A DNA stretch of 64,000 bases from E44-bin32 sp034430595 (GCA_034430595.1 DAOUEL010000011.1:62001-126000), one strand, 5' to 3'; positions 1 to 8,553 are shown, counted from the first letter of the stretch. Notes: a model not told the origin generated them from the letters alone. Made by a program: numbers and translations.

Positions 1-1
1 T

Positions 2-1441
2 CGGAACGCGACAACTGGTCAGCTGCGTCGTGCGTATCGCGAGGCTGCGCAGAGGCTGCATCCCGATAAAAACTTATCTCCTGGCGAAACCGAACTGTTT
101 CTCGAAGTCAGCCAGGCATACGAGACGTTAATCGAGCCCACTCAGCGTGAACAGTACGATAAAGAACTGGCGGAATTCGAAGAAGAAATCGCTAAGAATG
201 CGCCTTTTCAATGCCGTGTTCTGCACAGCCGGTCTTCACTTCTCAACCTGGATGAGCCGCAGGTTCACTACATCCTGCTCGACATAAAACCTTCGCAGAA
301 CCTGCCCGATATCCGACCACCAATTAACATGAGTATCGTGATTGACCGCTCGACCTCCATGAAGGGTCAGCGCATGGATCAGGTCCGCTCGGCTGTGCTC
401 ACCATCCTGCACGAAATGCAACCCGAGGATCGGGCTTCGATCATCGCCTTCAGCGATCGAGCTGAAATCATCCTGACTCCGGACCAGGCACGGGATTTGC
501 CAACCGCACGTGCCCGCCTTAGCTTGATGCAGGCTGGAGGTGGCACCGAAATCGGACAGGGACTGACAGCCGGCCTGGACGAACTGCACCGCAGTTATGC
601 CCGGGAGGGAGTCAACCATCTGATCCTGCTAACGGATGGTCGCACCTACGGCGACGAAGAGCTCTGCCTGGAGCTTGCAGACCAGGCCTCAGCGGCTGGT
701 GTTACGATCAACGGAGTTGGAATTGGCGGTGATTGGTCAGATAGGCTGCTTGACGATCTTGCCAGCCGCACTGGCGGTTCTGTGCTGTTCCTGAACACCC
801 CCCGGGCGATCACCGATCTGCTCCATTCGATTTACGATGGATTGACCAAGACGATTGCCAAGAAAATTCAGGTCGAAGGTGCACTTGGGCAGCAAGTTGA
901 CCTGCGCTCGGCCTACAGGCTGCTTCCTGAACCCATGCCTCTCGGTGACAGCTTTCCGATGCAGCTCGGTTCGCTGCCAAAGAAAGGCCAGATTCGCCTT
1001 CTCCTCGAATTGGTGATCCATCCCTTCACCAACAAGGAGGAAATCGCGATCGCTCACCTCACCATTTCGGGCGTGATTCTCGCGAAGGAGGAGGAGCTCA
1101 GTTCACTGCCCCTGCCTCTCACGCTGCCCGTCAGCGAAGAGCCGGATATCAATCCTCCACCGGAAGATATTTCTTCGGCTCTGAACTTGCTTTCGATGTA
1201 CAAACTCCAGGAAAAAGCTCGCCATGAAGCCGAGCTGGGTCAGGTTGGCCAGGCTGCCCGTCGCCTGGAGAACCTGGCCACACAGCTACTGGCAGCTGGC
1301 GAGCGCGAGTTGGCCAAAGCCGCCCTGAATGAGGCTGCCCAATTAGGAAGCATTCGAAGATTCTCAAATGAAGGTGAGAAGACATTAAAATATGGAACCC
1401 GGGCTCTACTACTGCTACCACCAACGGACAATGACTTATGA
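2..1441 (+). CDS. DnaJ-domain / von Willebrand A fusion protein (5' truncated)
   Basis: The reading frame is open from base 2, so the true start lies upstream; 479 residues are visible. The first ~60 form a J-domain, with the HPD motif at visible residues 20-22 followed by a helix ending QREQYDKEL. A VWA domain follows; its MIDAS signature DRSTS has the metal-binding Asp at residue 115, and TDG is conserved later. The rest is helical with no further domain recognised. J-domains recruit Hsp70, and VWA domains bind protein partners through a divalent metal. Putting both on one chain suggests a chaperone-linked scaffold (inference). The stop overlaps the next start in ATGA, so translation is coupled to the FHA protein. 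Confidence 0.85.
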   Translation, partial: RNATTGQLRRAYREAAQRLHPDKNLSPGETELFLEVSQAYETLIEPTQREQYDKELAEFEEEIAKNAPFQCRVLHSRSSLLNLDEPQVHYILLDIKPSQNLPDIRPPINMSIVIDRSTSMKGQRMDQVRSAVLTILHEMQPEDRASIIAFSDRAEIILTPDQARDLPTARARLSLMQAGGGTEIGQGLTAGLDELHRSYAREGVNHLILLTDGRTYGDEELCLELADQASAAGVTINGVGIGGDWSDRLLDDLASRTGGSVLFLNTPRAITDLLHSIYDGLTKTIAKKIQVEGALGQQVDLRSAYRLLPEPMPLGDSFPMQLGSLPKKGQIRLLLELVIHPFTNKEEIAIAHLTISGVILAKEEELSSLPLPLTLPVSEEPDINPPPEDISSALNLLSMYKLQEKARHEAELGQVGQAARRLENLATQLLAAGERELAKAALNEAAQLGSIRRFSNEGEKTLKYGTRALLLLPPTDNDL

Positions 1442-1962
1442 TTGAATGTCCATCCTGCAAACACCGTGAGTTCGTTGGGACACTGTTTTGCAGTGAATGC
1501 GGCGCGCGCCTGGTACATGTCTCCACCCTGCCAACCATGTCCATTTCCCCTGACCGGATTAGAGAAGAGGTCGCAGCGACCAAGCCCTCACCCCCATCCG
1601 GTCCCGATTTAAGCAGTGGTGCACTGCTCGGGCTTCGTATCATCAATACCGGGGAAATCCTGTCTCTCGTCGGCCGGGATAATTACACTATCGGAAGAGC
1701 GCTCGAAGGGCAGGCAATACTGCCCGAGGTCGACCTCTCCCGCTTCGATGCTTATGATGCGGGTATCTCCCGCATGCATGCCGAACTACGAATCGAACGC
1801 GATGGTTTCTACATTATCGACCTTCAGAGTTCGAATGGGACCTTCGTCAACGGGAAGCTCCTCCCTGCTCAGGAAGCTGAACCCGTTCAGCATGGAGACA
1901 TCATTCAACTCGGACGTCTGCGAGTTCAGGTGATCTCGCAGGCATCAAAGATATCGAGGTAA
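1438..1962 (+). CDS. Zinc-ribbon / FHA domain protein
   Basis: 174 residues. The N-terminus carries a zinc ribbon with two CxxC pairs (CPSC near residue 4 and CSEC near residue 19). A proline-rich linker leads to a forkhead-associated domain covering about residues 70-170, with the typical GR, SRMHAEL and SSNGTFVNG signatures. FHA domains bind phosphothreonine, so the protein probably reads the output of a Ser/Thr kinase; the kinase at 7408-8454 is a possible partner (inference). It starts inside the stop of the DnaJ-VWA gene and is followed after 4 bases by a small hypothetical gene, which suggests one operon. Confidence 0.85.
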   Translation: MIECPSCKHREFVGTLFCSECGARLVHVSTLPTMSISPDRIREEVAATKPSPPSGPDLSSGALLGLRIINTGEILSLVGRDNYTIGRALEGQAILPEVDLSRFDAYDAGISRMHAELRIERDGFYIIDLQSSNGTFVNGKLLPAQEAEPVQHGDIIQLGRLRVQVISQASKISR

Positions 1963-1966
1963 CCCC

Positions 1967-2209
1967 ATGTCCTATACAGTTCTTGTTCACGTTTCGGGTG
2001 AAGACGCAGTACTGGGCGAGATCGAAGAGATGCCAGGCGCTGATTCAGCCATCGTCACGGTTAACAACCCGCGCCGGAAGGACGAAAAAGACCTGCCCTA
2101 CCTGTACGAGACGGTCACGACGGTCATCTGGCCCATGCATCGCATAAACTTCATTGAGATTCTCCCCACCCGCGAGGATGAGGAACTGATCGGATTCGTA
2201 CGGGAGTGA
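1967..2209 (+). CDS. Small hypothetical protein (80 aa)
   Basis: No family is recognised. The protein is 80 residues, acidic at both ends, with alternating hydrophobic residues at the start (YTVLVHV) that look like a beta strand. It has no membrane segment and no cysteines. It sits 4 bases after the FHA gene and 1 base before a response-regulator gene, in the same direction, so it is very probably translated as part of that operon. The position suggests an accessory role in the signalling cluster, but nothing in the sequence shows a function. Confidence 0.65.
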   Translation: MSYTVLVHVSGEDAVLGEIEEMPGADSAIVTVNNPRRKDEKDLPYLYETVTTVIWPMHRINFIEILPTREDEELIGFVRE

Positions 2210-2210
2210 G

Positions 2211-2945
2211 ATGACGGAGAACCCGAACCGCAGGCGAAAAGTTCTGGTGGTCGACGATGAGCCGCGCATGATCCGGTTCATCCGCCTCAATCTTGAGCAT
2301 GACGGATTCGAAGTAAGCGAGGCGACACGCGGAACCCAGGCACTGGAAAAATTGCGGGACCAGATGCCGGATCTCATTCTGCTTGATGTCATGATGCCGG
2401 ATCTAGATGGCTTTGAAACCCTGAGGCTGATTCGTGAGATCTCGACAGTGCCGGTCATCATGTTGACGGCAAAGGGGGAGGAGGACGACCGGGTACGAGG
2501 CCTGGAATTGGGGGCTGATGACTATGTCACGAAACCTTTCAGCCCGAGGGAGCTGGTCAGCCGGGTGCGGGCCGTACTGCGCCGTACCGAGATGCCGAGC
2601 CAACCTATCCATGATGTGATTCAAGTGGATGAGCGTTTGAAAATCGATTTCGACCGCCGCGAAGTTTGGGTCGATGGTCAACTCGTTAAGCTACGTCCAA
2701 CCGAGTACCGCTTGCTATATCATTTGGTAAAGAATGCCGGATGGGTGGTACCGCACGAACAACTGCTGGCCAAGGTATGGGGGTATGAATACCGCGATGA
2801 AACCCACTACCTCAGGCTATATATCAACTATCTTCGGCAGAAGCTCGAAAAGGATCCCTCCGACCCGCACTACATTCTCACTGAACGCGGGGTCGGATAC
2901 CGCTTCGTGGATTACCGCCGCGAAAGGGAAGCAGAGGCGTCTTGA
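2211..2945 (+). CDS. OmpR/PhoB-family response regulator
   Basis: 244 residues. An N-terminal receiver has the acidic pocket VVDDE, phospho-acceptor Asp59 in LLDVMMPD, and the conserved Lys in TKPFSPREL. It is joined to a C-terminal winged-helix DNA-binding domain (RPTEYRLLYHLVKNAG, then the GVGYRF wing near the end). Length and layout are standard for the family. It follows the 80-aa gene with a 1-base gap. No histidine kinase is adjacent, so its partner is unknown. A promoter-like site lies between this gene and the next regulator, so the two are probably transcribed separately. Confidence 0.95.
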   Translation: MTENPNRRRKVLVVDDEPRMIRFIRLNLEHDGFEVSEATRGTQALEKLRDQMPDLILLDVMMPDLDGFETLRLIREISTVPVIMLTAKGEEDDRVRGLELGADDYVTKPFSPRELVSRVRAVLRRTEMPSQPIHDVIQVDERLKIDFDRREVWVDGQLVKLRPTEYRLLYHLVKNAGWVVPHEQLLAKVWGYEYRDETHYLRLYINYLRQKLEKDPSDPHYILTERGVGYRFVDYRREREAEAS

Positions 2946-3022
2946 GGAGAAGTTGGCCGATTGATGTCCCAGGTGAGGAACACCTAGACCTGTCTGGCAA
3001 CAGTGCACGGCTTCAAGCAGTC

Positions 3023-3051
3023 TTGTTGCCTCGGCACCGGTTAGATACAAT
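3023..3051 (+). promoter_or_regulatory. Putative sigma70-type promoter
   Basis: TTGTTG at 3023-3028 and TACAAT at 3046-3051 are separated by 17 bases, about 28 bases upstream of the response-regulator start at 3079. Found by eye, not tested. Confidence 0.45.
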
Positions 3052-3078
3052 CATTCTATAAGAAGAAAGTAGGTTCTA

Positions 3079-3732
3079 TTGGCGCGTCAGCGAATTTTAC
3101 TTGTCGATGATCATGAAGTCGTCCGGGTCGGGCTCAAAGCCCTGCTCGAAAAACACCCGGATTTTGAGGTAGTGGCGGAAGCTGCAAGCGGGCGCGAGGC
3201 GGTAGAAAAGACACGCGCCCACAAACCAAACGTAGTGGTGATGGATATCCGCCTGAAGGGCGGCTCGGGAATCGAAGCCTGCCAGGAAATCACCACCGAG
3301 TTTCCGGAAACGCAGGTCATCATGCTTACTTCCTACGCCGAGGACGAGATGCTGTTTTCGGCAATCCGAGCCGGAGCGGCAGGCTATGTTTTGAAACAGA
3401 TCGGCGGTGATGACCTCGTGCGGGCGATCGAATCGGTCGGTCGCGGGGAGGCTCTGCTCGACCCTGCTGTCACCCAGCGAGTTTTCCAAGAAGTGCGTAA
3501 GGCCGCGCGTGAGGAAGAAGCCTCGGCCTTCGCTGAATTAACTCAGCAGGAGATGCACGTCTTGCAGCTTGTTTCCGAAGGCCGTACGAACCGCCAGATC
3601 GCGGAGATGCTGTTCCTGGGCGAAGGCACAGTGCGAAATTATGTGAGCAGCATTCTCTCCAAGCTGAATGTGCGCAATCGTGCCGAAGCAGCCGCTTATG
3701 CTGTTGAGCACAATTTGAAAGATTACATCTGA
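3079..3732 (+). CDS. NarL/FixJ-family response regulator
   Basis: 217 residues, starting at TTG. The receiver domain has the acidic pair DDH at 10-12, phospho-acceptor Asp56 in VVMDIRLKG, and Lys in VLKQIGG. The C-terminal LuxR-type helix-turn-helix covers about residues 150-210 (LTQQEMHVLQLVSEGRTNRQIAEML and TVRNYVSSILSKL regions). This receiver-GAF-less layout resembles DevR/DosR-type redox regulators, but that likeness does not prove an oxygen or redox signal. No kinase is adjacent. A strong hairpin follows the stop. Confidence 0.95.
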   Translation: MARQRILLVDDHEVVRVGLKALLEKHPDFEVVAEAASGREAVEKTRAHKPNVVVMDIRLKGGSGIEACQEITTEFPETQVIMLTSYAEDEMLFSAIRAGAAGYVLKQIGGDDLVRAIESVGRGEALLDPAVTQRVFQEVRKAAREEEASAFAELTQQEMHVLQLVSEGRTNRQIAEMLFLGEGTVRNYVSSILSKLNVRNRAEAAAYAVEHNLKDYI

Positions 3733-3752
3733 TTAACCGCAGCAGAGCGTAA

Positions 3753-3782
3753 CAGGGGCGCACCAGGCCTGGTGCGCCCCTG
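3753..3782 (+). terminator. Bidirectional hairpin terminator
   Basis: A perfect 30-base palindrome with 15-bp arms (CAGGGGCGCACCAGG and its complement) lies between convergent genes. A T-rich stretch follows on the + strand. It probably ends the regulator transcript, and possibly the opposing one. Confidence 0.75.
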
Positions 3783-3810
3783 TGGTTATTCTATTCTCAT
3801 AAAGCTGGGC

Positions 3811-4371
3811 CTAATGGTTGATGAGATTGCGGCCGCGCTCCTGCTCCAGGTCACCTTCGTGGGCTGCCTCGTAGGCTAATCCTTCCATCCAGTCTTTCAC
3901 GCTCCCTTCGAGCTGGTTCAGGATCGCCATCTGGCCTGCGATGGCGGTCACCTTTCCCCCGGCCTCGATGCAGATTTCCTCCAACAGGTTCAGATCTTCC
4001 ACTTCGAGGTTCGATGCCAGGCTGCGTACATGGTCTCGCAGGGAACGGCTGCAAATCTGCCGGAAGGCGTCTGGAGCGTCAGCTGACAGAATTCGTGGGA
4101 GGTATATTCCAAACTCGGACATAGCCTGAACCAGGTCCTGCCTGACCCCCATTCCATCTTTGCTCAATTCGGTTTTCATCGCCCGAATGACATCCTGGAC
4201 CTCGCGCAGAATCGCGAGGGAGGATGACCCGGCCAGGATTAGTTCGGCCAGCAGTTCAAAGAAAGGCTCTGGATCCCCGCGCTGCAGACAATCAGCGATT
4301 AGCTGTTCTGCCTGCATGCGGACATAGGTGCGCTCCGCGAATGAAAGCAGCTCGTCAAGCGGCTCATCCAT
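3811..4371 (-). CDS. Hypothetical protein coupled to DUF971 gene
   Basis: 186 residues from the start chosen here. The frame is open much further upstream, but that part runs through the DUF971 gene and looks non-coding. The ATG at 4371 overlaps the DUF971 stop (ATGGATGA) and has GGAGG 11 bases upstream; an ATG at 4392 is also possible. The protein is mainly helical and acidic, soluble, with no cysteine motif or membrane segment. I recognise no family. The overlap suggests co-translation with the DUF971 protein. Confidence 0.6.
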   Translation of the reverse strand: MDEPLDELLSFAERTYVRMQAEQLIADCLQRGDPEPFFELLAELILAGSSSLAILREVQDVIRAMKTELSKDGMGVRQDLVQAMSEFGIYLPRILSADAPDAFRQICSRSLRDHVRSLASNLEVEDLNLLEEICIEAGGKVTAIAGQMAILNQLEGSVKDWMEGLAYEAAHEGDLEQERGRNLINH

Positions 4372-4732
4372 GAGTCTGCTTGCCTCCGGCATGGTCCTCA
4401 CAGGGGCATAAAGATCGCAGGTAATCCCAGGTATAGATACCGAATCGATGACCATCCTGCCAAGTGATCTGCAGCGCGTAATTACCAACCTGTTCCAGTG
4501 ATTCCAGTTTCGTAGCGGTCTCAGACCGCAGCGGTAGAAGCAGGTCGTTTGAAAGATCGTCCTTTGCAGGGCGGGCACCGCTGTGGGTTCCCTGACATTC
4601 TGCACATGGACAGGCAGCCCGTAGATCAACAAAACGATAATCGCTCTGATGTCCATCCTGCCAAACGATGGTGAGCGTTCCCTGTGAGCGCGAGGCATGC
4701 ACTTCTCGTGGCTGAACTGTCATCTCTTTCAC
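4364..4732 (-). CDS. DUF971 domain protein
   Basis: 122 residues with the DUF971 (gamma-butyrobetaine hydroxylase N-terminal-like) fold: WQDGH strand repeats near residues 25 and 95, RxxCPCAEC near 37-45, and YTWDYLRSLCPCE near the C-terminus. The family is small and often found near Fe-S assembly or apbC/Mrp-type genes, but its role is not established. The paired CPC motifs could bind metal (inference). It is the first gene of a two-gene operon, and its stop overlaps the following hypothetical gene. Confidence 0.8.
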   Translation of the reverse strand: MKEMTVQPREVHASRSQGTLTIVWQDGHQSDYRFVDLRAACPCAECQGTHSGARPAKDDLSNDLLLPLRSETATKLESLEQVGNYALQITWQDGHRFGIYTWDYLRSLCPCEDHAGGKQTHG

Positions 4733-4772
4733 CTTGTCGGCTCAGCATACTCAAGAGTTTGCAAGATCGCAA

Positions 4773-5282
4773 CTAAGGTGCATCTACCCGGCGTAGGTAA
4801 TTTCCGACAGCCCAGCCTGCCTTATCGGTACTGTACGGGTTAACCAGATACCACCACTCGTATCCATCTGATTCGTTCGGGCCGCTGCGTACCTCAAAGA
4901 CCTCGTTTTCGACCCCGAGAAATGCGATTGTCGAATTCAATCCCGGCTGATTGCGCAGCCGCAGGCCATCACCACCGGTGCCGAAAATCTGGACCAGATC
5001 GCCCGAAGCGTAACTTCCCTCCAGCTGCGGAGGAGGCACTGGGGTAGCCGTCCAGAGGGCCGTTGGCGTGGCGCTCGGATGAGCGACGGTGGGCGTCACG
5101 CTCGGCAGGGGTACGACGGTCAAATCGGGTTCCGGCTGGGCGACCGTAGCCGCTGGAGTACGCGTGAATAACCCGACGGCGATCAGCACAACCAGTAGGA
5201 TTAACCCGGCAAAAAGGCCAACGAAAGCCCATGGGAGCAGACTTCGAATTACAGCAGGAGGCGAACCACGATTGATTCCCAT
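4773..5282 (-). CDS. Membrane-anchored SH3-like domain protein
   Basis: 169 residues from ATG 5282, which overlaps the stop of the exchanger gene (TGATG). One N-terminal membrane helix (about residues 12-38, Leu/Val/Ala-rich) is followed by a Pro/Thr-rich linker with TPT/TAT repeats. A C-terminal bacterial SH3-like module comes last (GLRLRNQPGLNSTIAFL and YEWWYLVN regions, ending GWAVGNYLRRV). Such modules bind cell-wall peptides or ligands outside the membrane. An extended frame upstream runs into the exchanger gene and is rejected as the start. Role: extracytoplasmic binding protein (inference). Confidence 0.75.
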   Translation of the reverse strand: MGINRGSPPAVIRSLLPWAFVGLFAGLILLVVLIAVGLFTRTPAATVAQPEPDLTVVPLPSVTPTVAHPSATPTALWTATPVPPPQLEGSYASGDLVQIFGTGGDGLRLRNQPGLNSTIAFLGVENEVFEVRSGPNESDGYEWWYLVNPYSTDKAGWAVGNYLRRVDAP

Positions 5283-6373
5283 CAATGGAGCAGGAAGAAG
5301 GCCAGGGCCAACATGAGATACAGGCTGACAAGCACAGATCCCTCGAGCCAATTCGATTCGCCATCTTCGGCGACCAACGTGGCGATCAGCACTCCACCGA
5401 TCAGAGCGATCAGTTCAAATGGATTGAACACCAATGTCAGCGGATTACCCATCGCCAGGCTGATGAAGACGAGTGCCGGGACGACGAATAAGGCAACCTG
5501 CAGGCTAGAGCCCACTGCGATTTCAACCGACAAACTCATACGGTTCCTGAGGGCAACTCTGACAGCCACAAGATGCTCGGCGATGTTACCGACAATTGGG
5601 ACAAGGATCACGCCAAGAAAGAATTCGGAAATGCCGAGTTCGGCAACGACCGGTTCGACTTGACCGACGAGTATCTCGCTCAGCCAAACAACACCGGCTG
5701 TAGAACAAAGCAGCATGATAACGGCGGCCCGGACGGACCATGCCTTGTGATGGACCACAGGCTCAGCCGAGGCTCTGCTCAGTGGCCCGTCCTGTAAACG
5801 CAGCCCATAGAACAATCCCAGCCCATAGAGAACGACCATCAGCCCGGCCACACCCAGGCTGAGAATCTCAACATCCCTGGCATCACCAATTCCCACCCCG
5901 CCCCTGGATTGAGTGAATAGGGAAGGTATAGTCAGTGCCGTGACTGAGAGCAGCAGCAGCATACTATCACTGCTGGCTTTCTGACGATCAAACTGCTGCA
6001 CTCCGTGCTTCAAACCCCCAAGAAGTATGCTCATCCCGAGGACAAACAGCAGGTTTCCGAGGATTGATCCTGTGATGGAAGCTTTCACCAGTTCGAGCAA
6101 ACCCTCGCGTATAGCGACGATCGTAATAATCAGCTCAGCAGCGTTGCCAAAGGTCGCATTCAGCAGGCCGCTGAGCTTCGGACCCGTAAGCGAGGCAATA
6201 GCCTCGGTCGCCTCCCCGATCAACCCGGCAAGCGGTATGAGCCCGACGGCAGCTGAAAGGAGCACCCAGACAGGTGTAGCCCCGATTTGATTCAGGACCA
6301 CCGCCAGCACGGCCACTGGCAGCATCAAATTGATCGGATTTTCTAGAAAAAAGGACCGTACGATCTGTCGCAT
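5282..6373 (-). CDS. Calcium/proton exchanger (CaCA family, CAX type)
   Basis: 363 residues, almost entirely membrane helices. The two alpha-repeat signatures of the CaCA superfamily are present: GNAAELIITI in the first half and GNIAEHLVAV in the second, each with the acidic residue used for cation binding. Length matches bacterial CAX/ChaA-type antiporters, which export Ca2+ in exchange for H+. The start overlaps the end of the upstream lipid-kinase gene and the stop overlaps the SH3 gene, so the three form one operon. Confidence 0.92.
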   Translation of the reverse strand: MRQIVRSFFLENPINLMLPVAVLAVVLNQIGATPVWVLLSAAVGLIPLAGLIGEATEAIASLTGPKLSGLLNATFGNAAELIITIVAIREGLLELVKASITGSILGNLLFVLGMSILLGGLKHGVQQFDRQKASSDSMLLLLSVTALTIPSLFTQSRGGVGIGDARDVEILSLGVAGLMVVLYGLGLFYGLRLQDGPLSRASAEPVVHHKAWSVRAAVIMLLCSTAGVVWLSEILVGQVEPVVAELGISEFFLGVILVPIVGNIAEHLVAVRVALRNRMSLSVEIAVGSSLQVALFVVPALVFISLAMGNPLTLVFNPFELIALIGGVLIATLVAEDGESNWLEGSVLVSLYLMLALAFFLLH

Positions 6374-7338
6374 TACTGCTCCTCGTTCACGGCTTTCGAA
6401 CTGAAAGCGCGCTTCCCACCATCTGCCGGTACGAGCACGCGCAATGCTTTTGGAATAACCTTGAAGCTGACCATCTTTTGGCGATTGCAGGGTTCACCAT
6501 CGCACTGGACCTCGGAAGGATTTTGCATTTCAAAGGTAGCCTGTGCAGCCCGAAAGCTAACAACGCCGTCCGCGTCCACCAACCTGCCCGTGAATATCTG
6601 GGCAACACGCAGCAGGGCATCACTTAATGTATCACCGCCAATCAACCAGAAATCCAGCAGGCCATCATCCACCTTGGCCTGCGGTGCCAGATCAACCAAC
6701 CCACCGGCATAAGCCGGGATGTTGCTCGCAACCGCGATCAGGAAACGTCCCTCCCAACTGCGGTCTCCCGATCTAGCGACAAGATCAATTCCTTTCCAGC
6801 CGGTAGCATTCCACAGTGCCAGGGTTGCGTAATGTATCGCGCCGAAGGCTTTTTCCCAGCGCTCACGGGGTTCGATGCTGTTTACGATATGCGCATCCAG
6901 TCCAACTCCGGCCCAGAGCATGAAATGCTTGTCGTTGCACACCCCTAAATCTACGAGACGTTCCTTGCCAGCGGCCAGCCGTTCTGCAGCTTGTTCGAGT
7001 GCGAACCAATGGATCCAATCCAGTCGAGGCAGGCCAAGTTCCTGAGCCCAGACGTTCGCCGTCCCGGCCGGCAGCACGCCCAACGCCGTTTCAGTGCCGG
7101 CCAGTACGGAAGCGACCTGCCCGACCGATCCGTCGCCCCCTACGACAAAGACCGCGCCTGCTTTCGCCTCCACTGCTGCGCGAGCTGCCTCCGCAACCGG
7201 CCAGGGTTCCTTGCTGATTTTGAGGTGGACATTCCAACCTGCACGCCGCAGCACATCGGCCGCTCTTCCAAGCAGCGGTTCCGCCGGGAAGCGGCCGGCG
7301 GCGGGATTATAGATCATCCAGGCAGTTTTCTCATCCAT
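6373..7338 (-). CDS. Diacylglycerol kinase-like lipid kinase (DagK/YegS family)
   Basis: 321 residues from ATG 7338. The N-terminal ATP-binding half has NPAAG near residue 11 and the GGDGS motif of the DAGK catalytic domain; a beta-rich C-terminal half follows (GGLVDLAPQAKVDDGLLD region). The family phosphorylates diacylglycerol or related lipids at the membrane. A GTG at 7350 in the same frame is less likely because a TATAAT lies directly against it (7351-7356, minus strand), which would leave ATG 7338 almost leaderless. It heads the operon with the exchanger and SH3 genes. Confidence 0.88.
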   Translation of the reverse strand: MDEKTAWMIYNPAAGRFPAEPLLGRAADVLRRAGWNVHLKISKEPWPVAEAARAAVEAKAGAVFVVGGDGSVGQVASVLAGTETALGVLPAGTANVWAQELGLPRLDWIHWFALEQAAERLAAGKERLVDLGVCNDKHFMLWAGVGLDAHIVNSIEPRERWEKAFGAIHYATLALWNATGWKGIDLVARSGDRSWEGRFLIAVASNIPAYAGGLVDLAPQAKVDDGLLDFWLIGGDTLSDALLRVAQIFTGRLVDADGVVSFRAAQATFEMQNPSEVQCDGEPCNRQKMVSFKVIPKALRVLVPADGGKRAFSSKAVNEEQ

Positions 7339-7350
7339 ATCGAGGGGCAC

Positions 7351-7356
7351 ATTATA
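7351..7356 (-). promoter_or_regulatory. Putative -10 element, lipid kinase operon
   Basis: TATAAT on the minus strand, 12 bases before ATG 7338; no good -35 is seen. If used, the transcript would be nearly leaderless. Confidence 0.4.
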
Positions 7357-7407
7357 GCCCAGCTGGTTTGATTGCTACTCCAACCAGTTGAGATTAAAAT
7401 CACGGGT

Positions 7408-8454
7408 ATGGAAAATCCACGAACGACCCTTCTTGGGGGCCGCTTTCAAATCATCGAACGTCTCGGCCAGGGGGGAATGGCCTCCGTGTACCGAGCACGC
7501 GATCTCAACCTTCAGCGCGATGTCGCTTTGAAAATCTTGCGTGATTCCTTTATCACGGAACCGGGCTTTCGAGAACGGTTCCTGCAGGAAGCTCGTGCAG
7601 CAGCAAATCTCTCTCACCCGAATATTGTCACGGTTTATGATTTTGGCCAGGATAGGGATCAGCTCTACCTTGTTATGGAGTATGTGCCAGGAACGGATTT
7701 AAAGACGCTTTTACGCCGGCAGGGCCGGCTGCCGATGCTCGAAGCCGTTGAATTGATGATCAAGATCTGCAGTGGGGTTGGCTATGCGCACAGAGCCGGG
7801 CTGGTTCACTGCGACCTGAAACCCCAAAACATCCTGGTCACAACCGACCACCAGGCAAAAATCACGGATTTCGGCATTGCTCGCGCGCTGGCAGCGATCG
7901 ACCCGGAAGAACACAGCACCGTCGTTTGGGGCAGCCCGCTGTACTTCGCCCCAGAACAGGCCAGCGGCGGTCCTCCATCAACGGCCAGCGACGTCTATTC
8001 TCTCGGAGTCATCTTGTTCGAGATGCTTACTGGCCAACCGCCGTTCCAGGCAGAGGATGCTCAAACTTTGGCTGAGCTGCACCTGACTCGCAACCCACCC
8101 TCACCGAGCACGATCAACCCGGAAATACCCCCAACGCTGGAGGAGATCCTGCTCAAGGTCCTCAGCAAAGAACCAGCAAACCGCTATCGCACAGCGGATC
8201 AATTTGGCCGCATTCTGCGGCGATTTGCTGCACCCGAAGTTGACCAGGCTGGAGCGGAACTCCCTCCGGCTGCTCCCCTCGAGGAGCACTCCCGGTCAAA
8301 TGCTCATACCATGGCAATGGATACACCCACCAGCAGCGATGTTGATTGGACGGCCATCATGCTGGGACTGCTCGCGTTTCTCGCCCTCGGTGGTCTGATC
8401 CCGCTCTGGCTTTGGGTATGCCTGCTTTATCCATCCTGCCCTATCAACCCGTAG
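7408..8454 (+). CDS. Membrane-anchored Ser/Thr protein kinase (PknB-like)
   Basis: 348 residues from ATG 7408; a TTG 36 bases upstream in frame is possible but adds no conserved residues. A complete eukaryotic-like kinase domain is visible: Gly-rich loop LGQGGMASVY near residue 19, ATP-binding Lys42 in VALKIL, catalytic loop HCDLKPQN, DFG (ITDFGIA), and a SPLYFAPEQ activation segment. The Arg of the usual HRD motif is Cys, making it a non-RD kinase. A short linker leads to one C-terminal membrane helix (about residues 320-342), with no extracellular sensor domain. The FHA protein at 1438 could read its output (inference). Confidence 0.92.
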   Translation: MENPRTTLLGGRFQIIERLGQGGMASVYRARDLNLQRDVALKILRDSFITEPGFRERFLQEARAAANLSHPNIVTVYDFGQDRDQLYLVMEYVPGTDLKTLLRRQGRLPMLEAVELMIKICSGVGYAHRAGLVHCDLKPQNILVTTDHQAKITDFGIARALAAIDPEEHSTVVWGSPLYFAPEQASGGPPSTASDVYSLGVILFEMLTGQPPFQAEDAQTLAELHLTRNPPSPSTINPEIPPTLEEILLKVLSKEPANRYRTADQFGRILRRFAAPEVDQAGAELPPAAPLEEHSRSNAHTMAMDTPTSSDVDWTAIMLGLLAFLALGGLIPLWLWVCLLYPSCPINP

Positions 8455-8490
8455 ATTACCGATTTACTGGTCGCCCCCCAACCAGCGCGG

Positions 8491-8496
8491 TATAAT
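8491..8496 (+). promoter_or_regulatory. Putative -10 element for ftsH
   Basis: TATAAT 58 bases before the ftsH start; the -35 is weak (TGGTCG at 8468-8473, 17-base spacing). Confidence 0.45.
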
Positions 8497-8553
8497 CCCG
8501 AAGTACGTCTTAACCAAACCGATTATTTGTAACTTGTGATGTAGGAGGTGTAG

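Noticed and set aside
4372..4698. N-terminal extension of the 3811-4371 gene by 109 codons
   Set aside because: It runs opposite-frame through the DUF971 gene, lacks a plausible composition and SD, and the ATG at 4371 has both SD and coupling.
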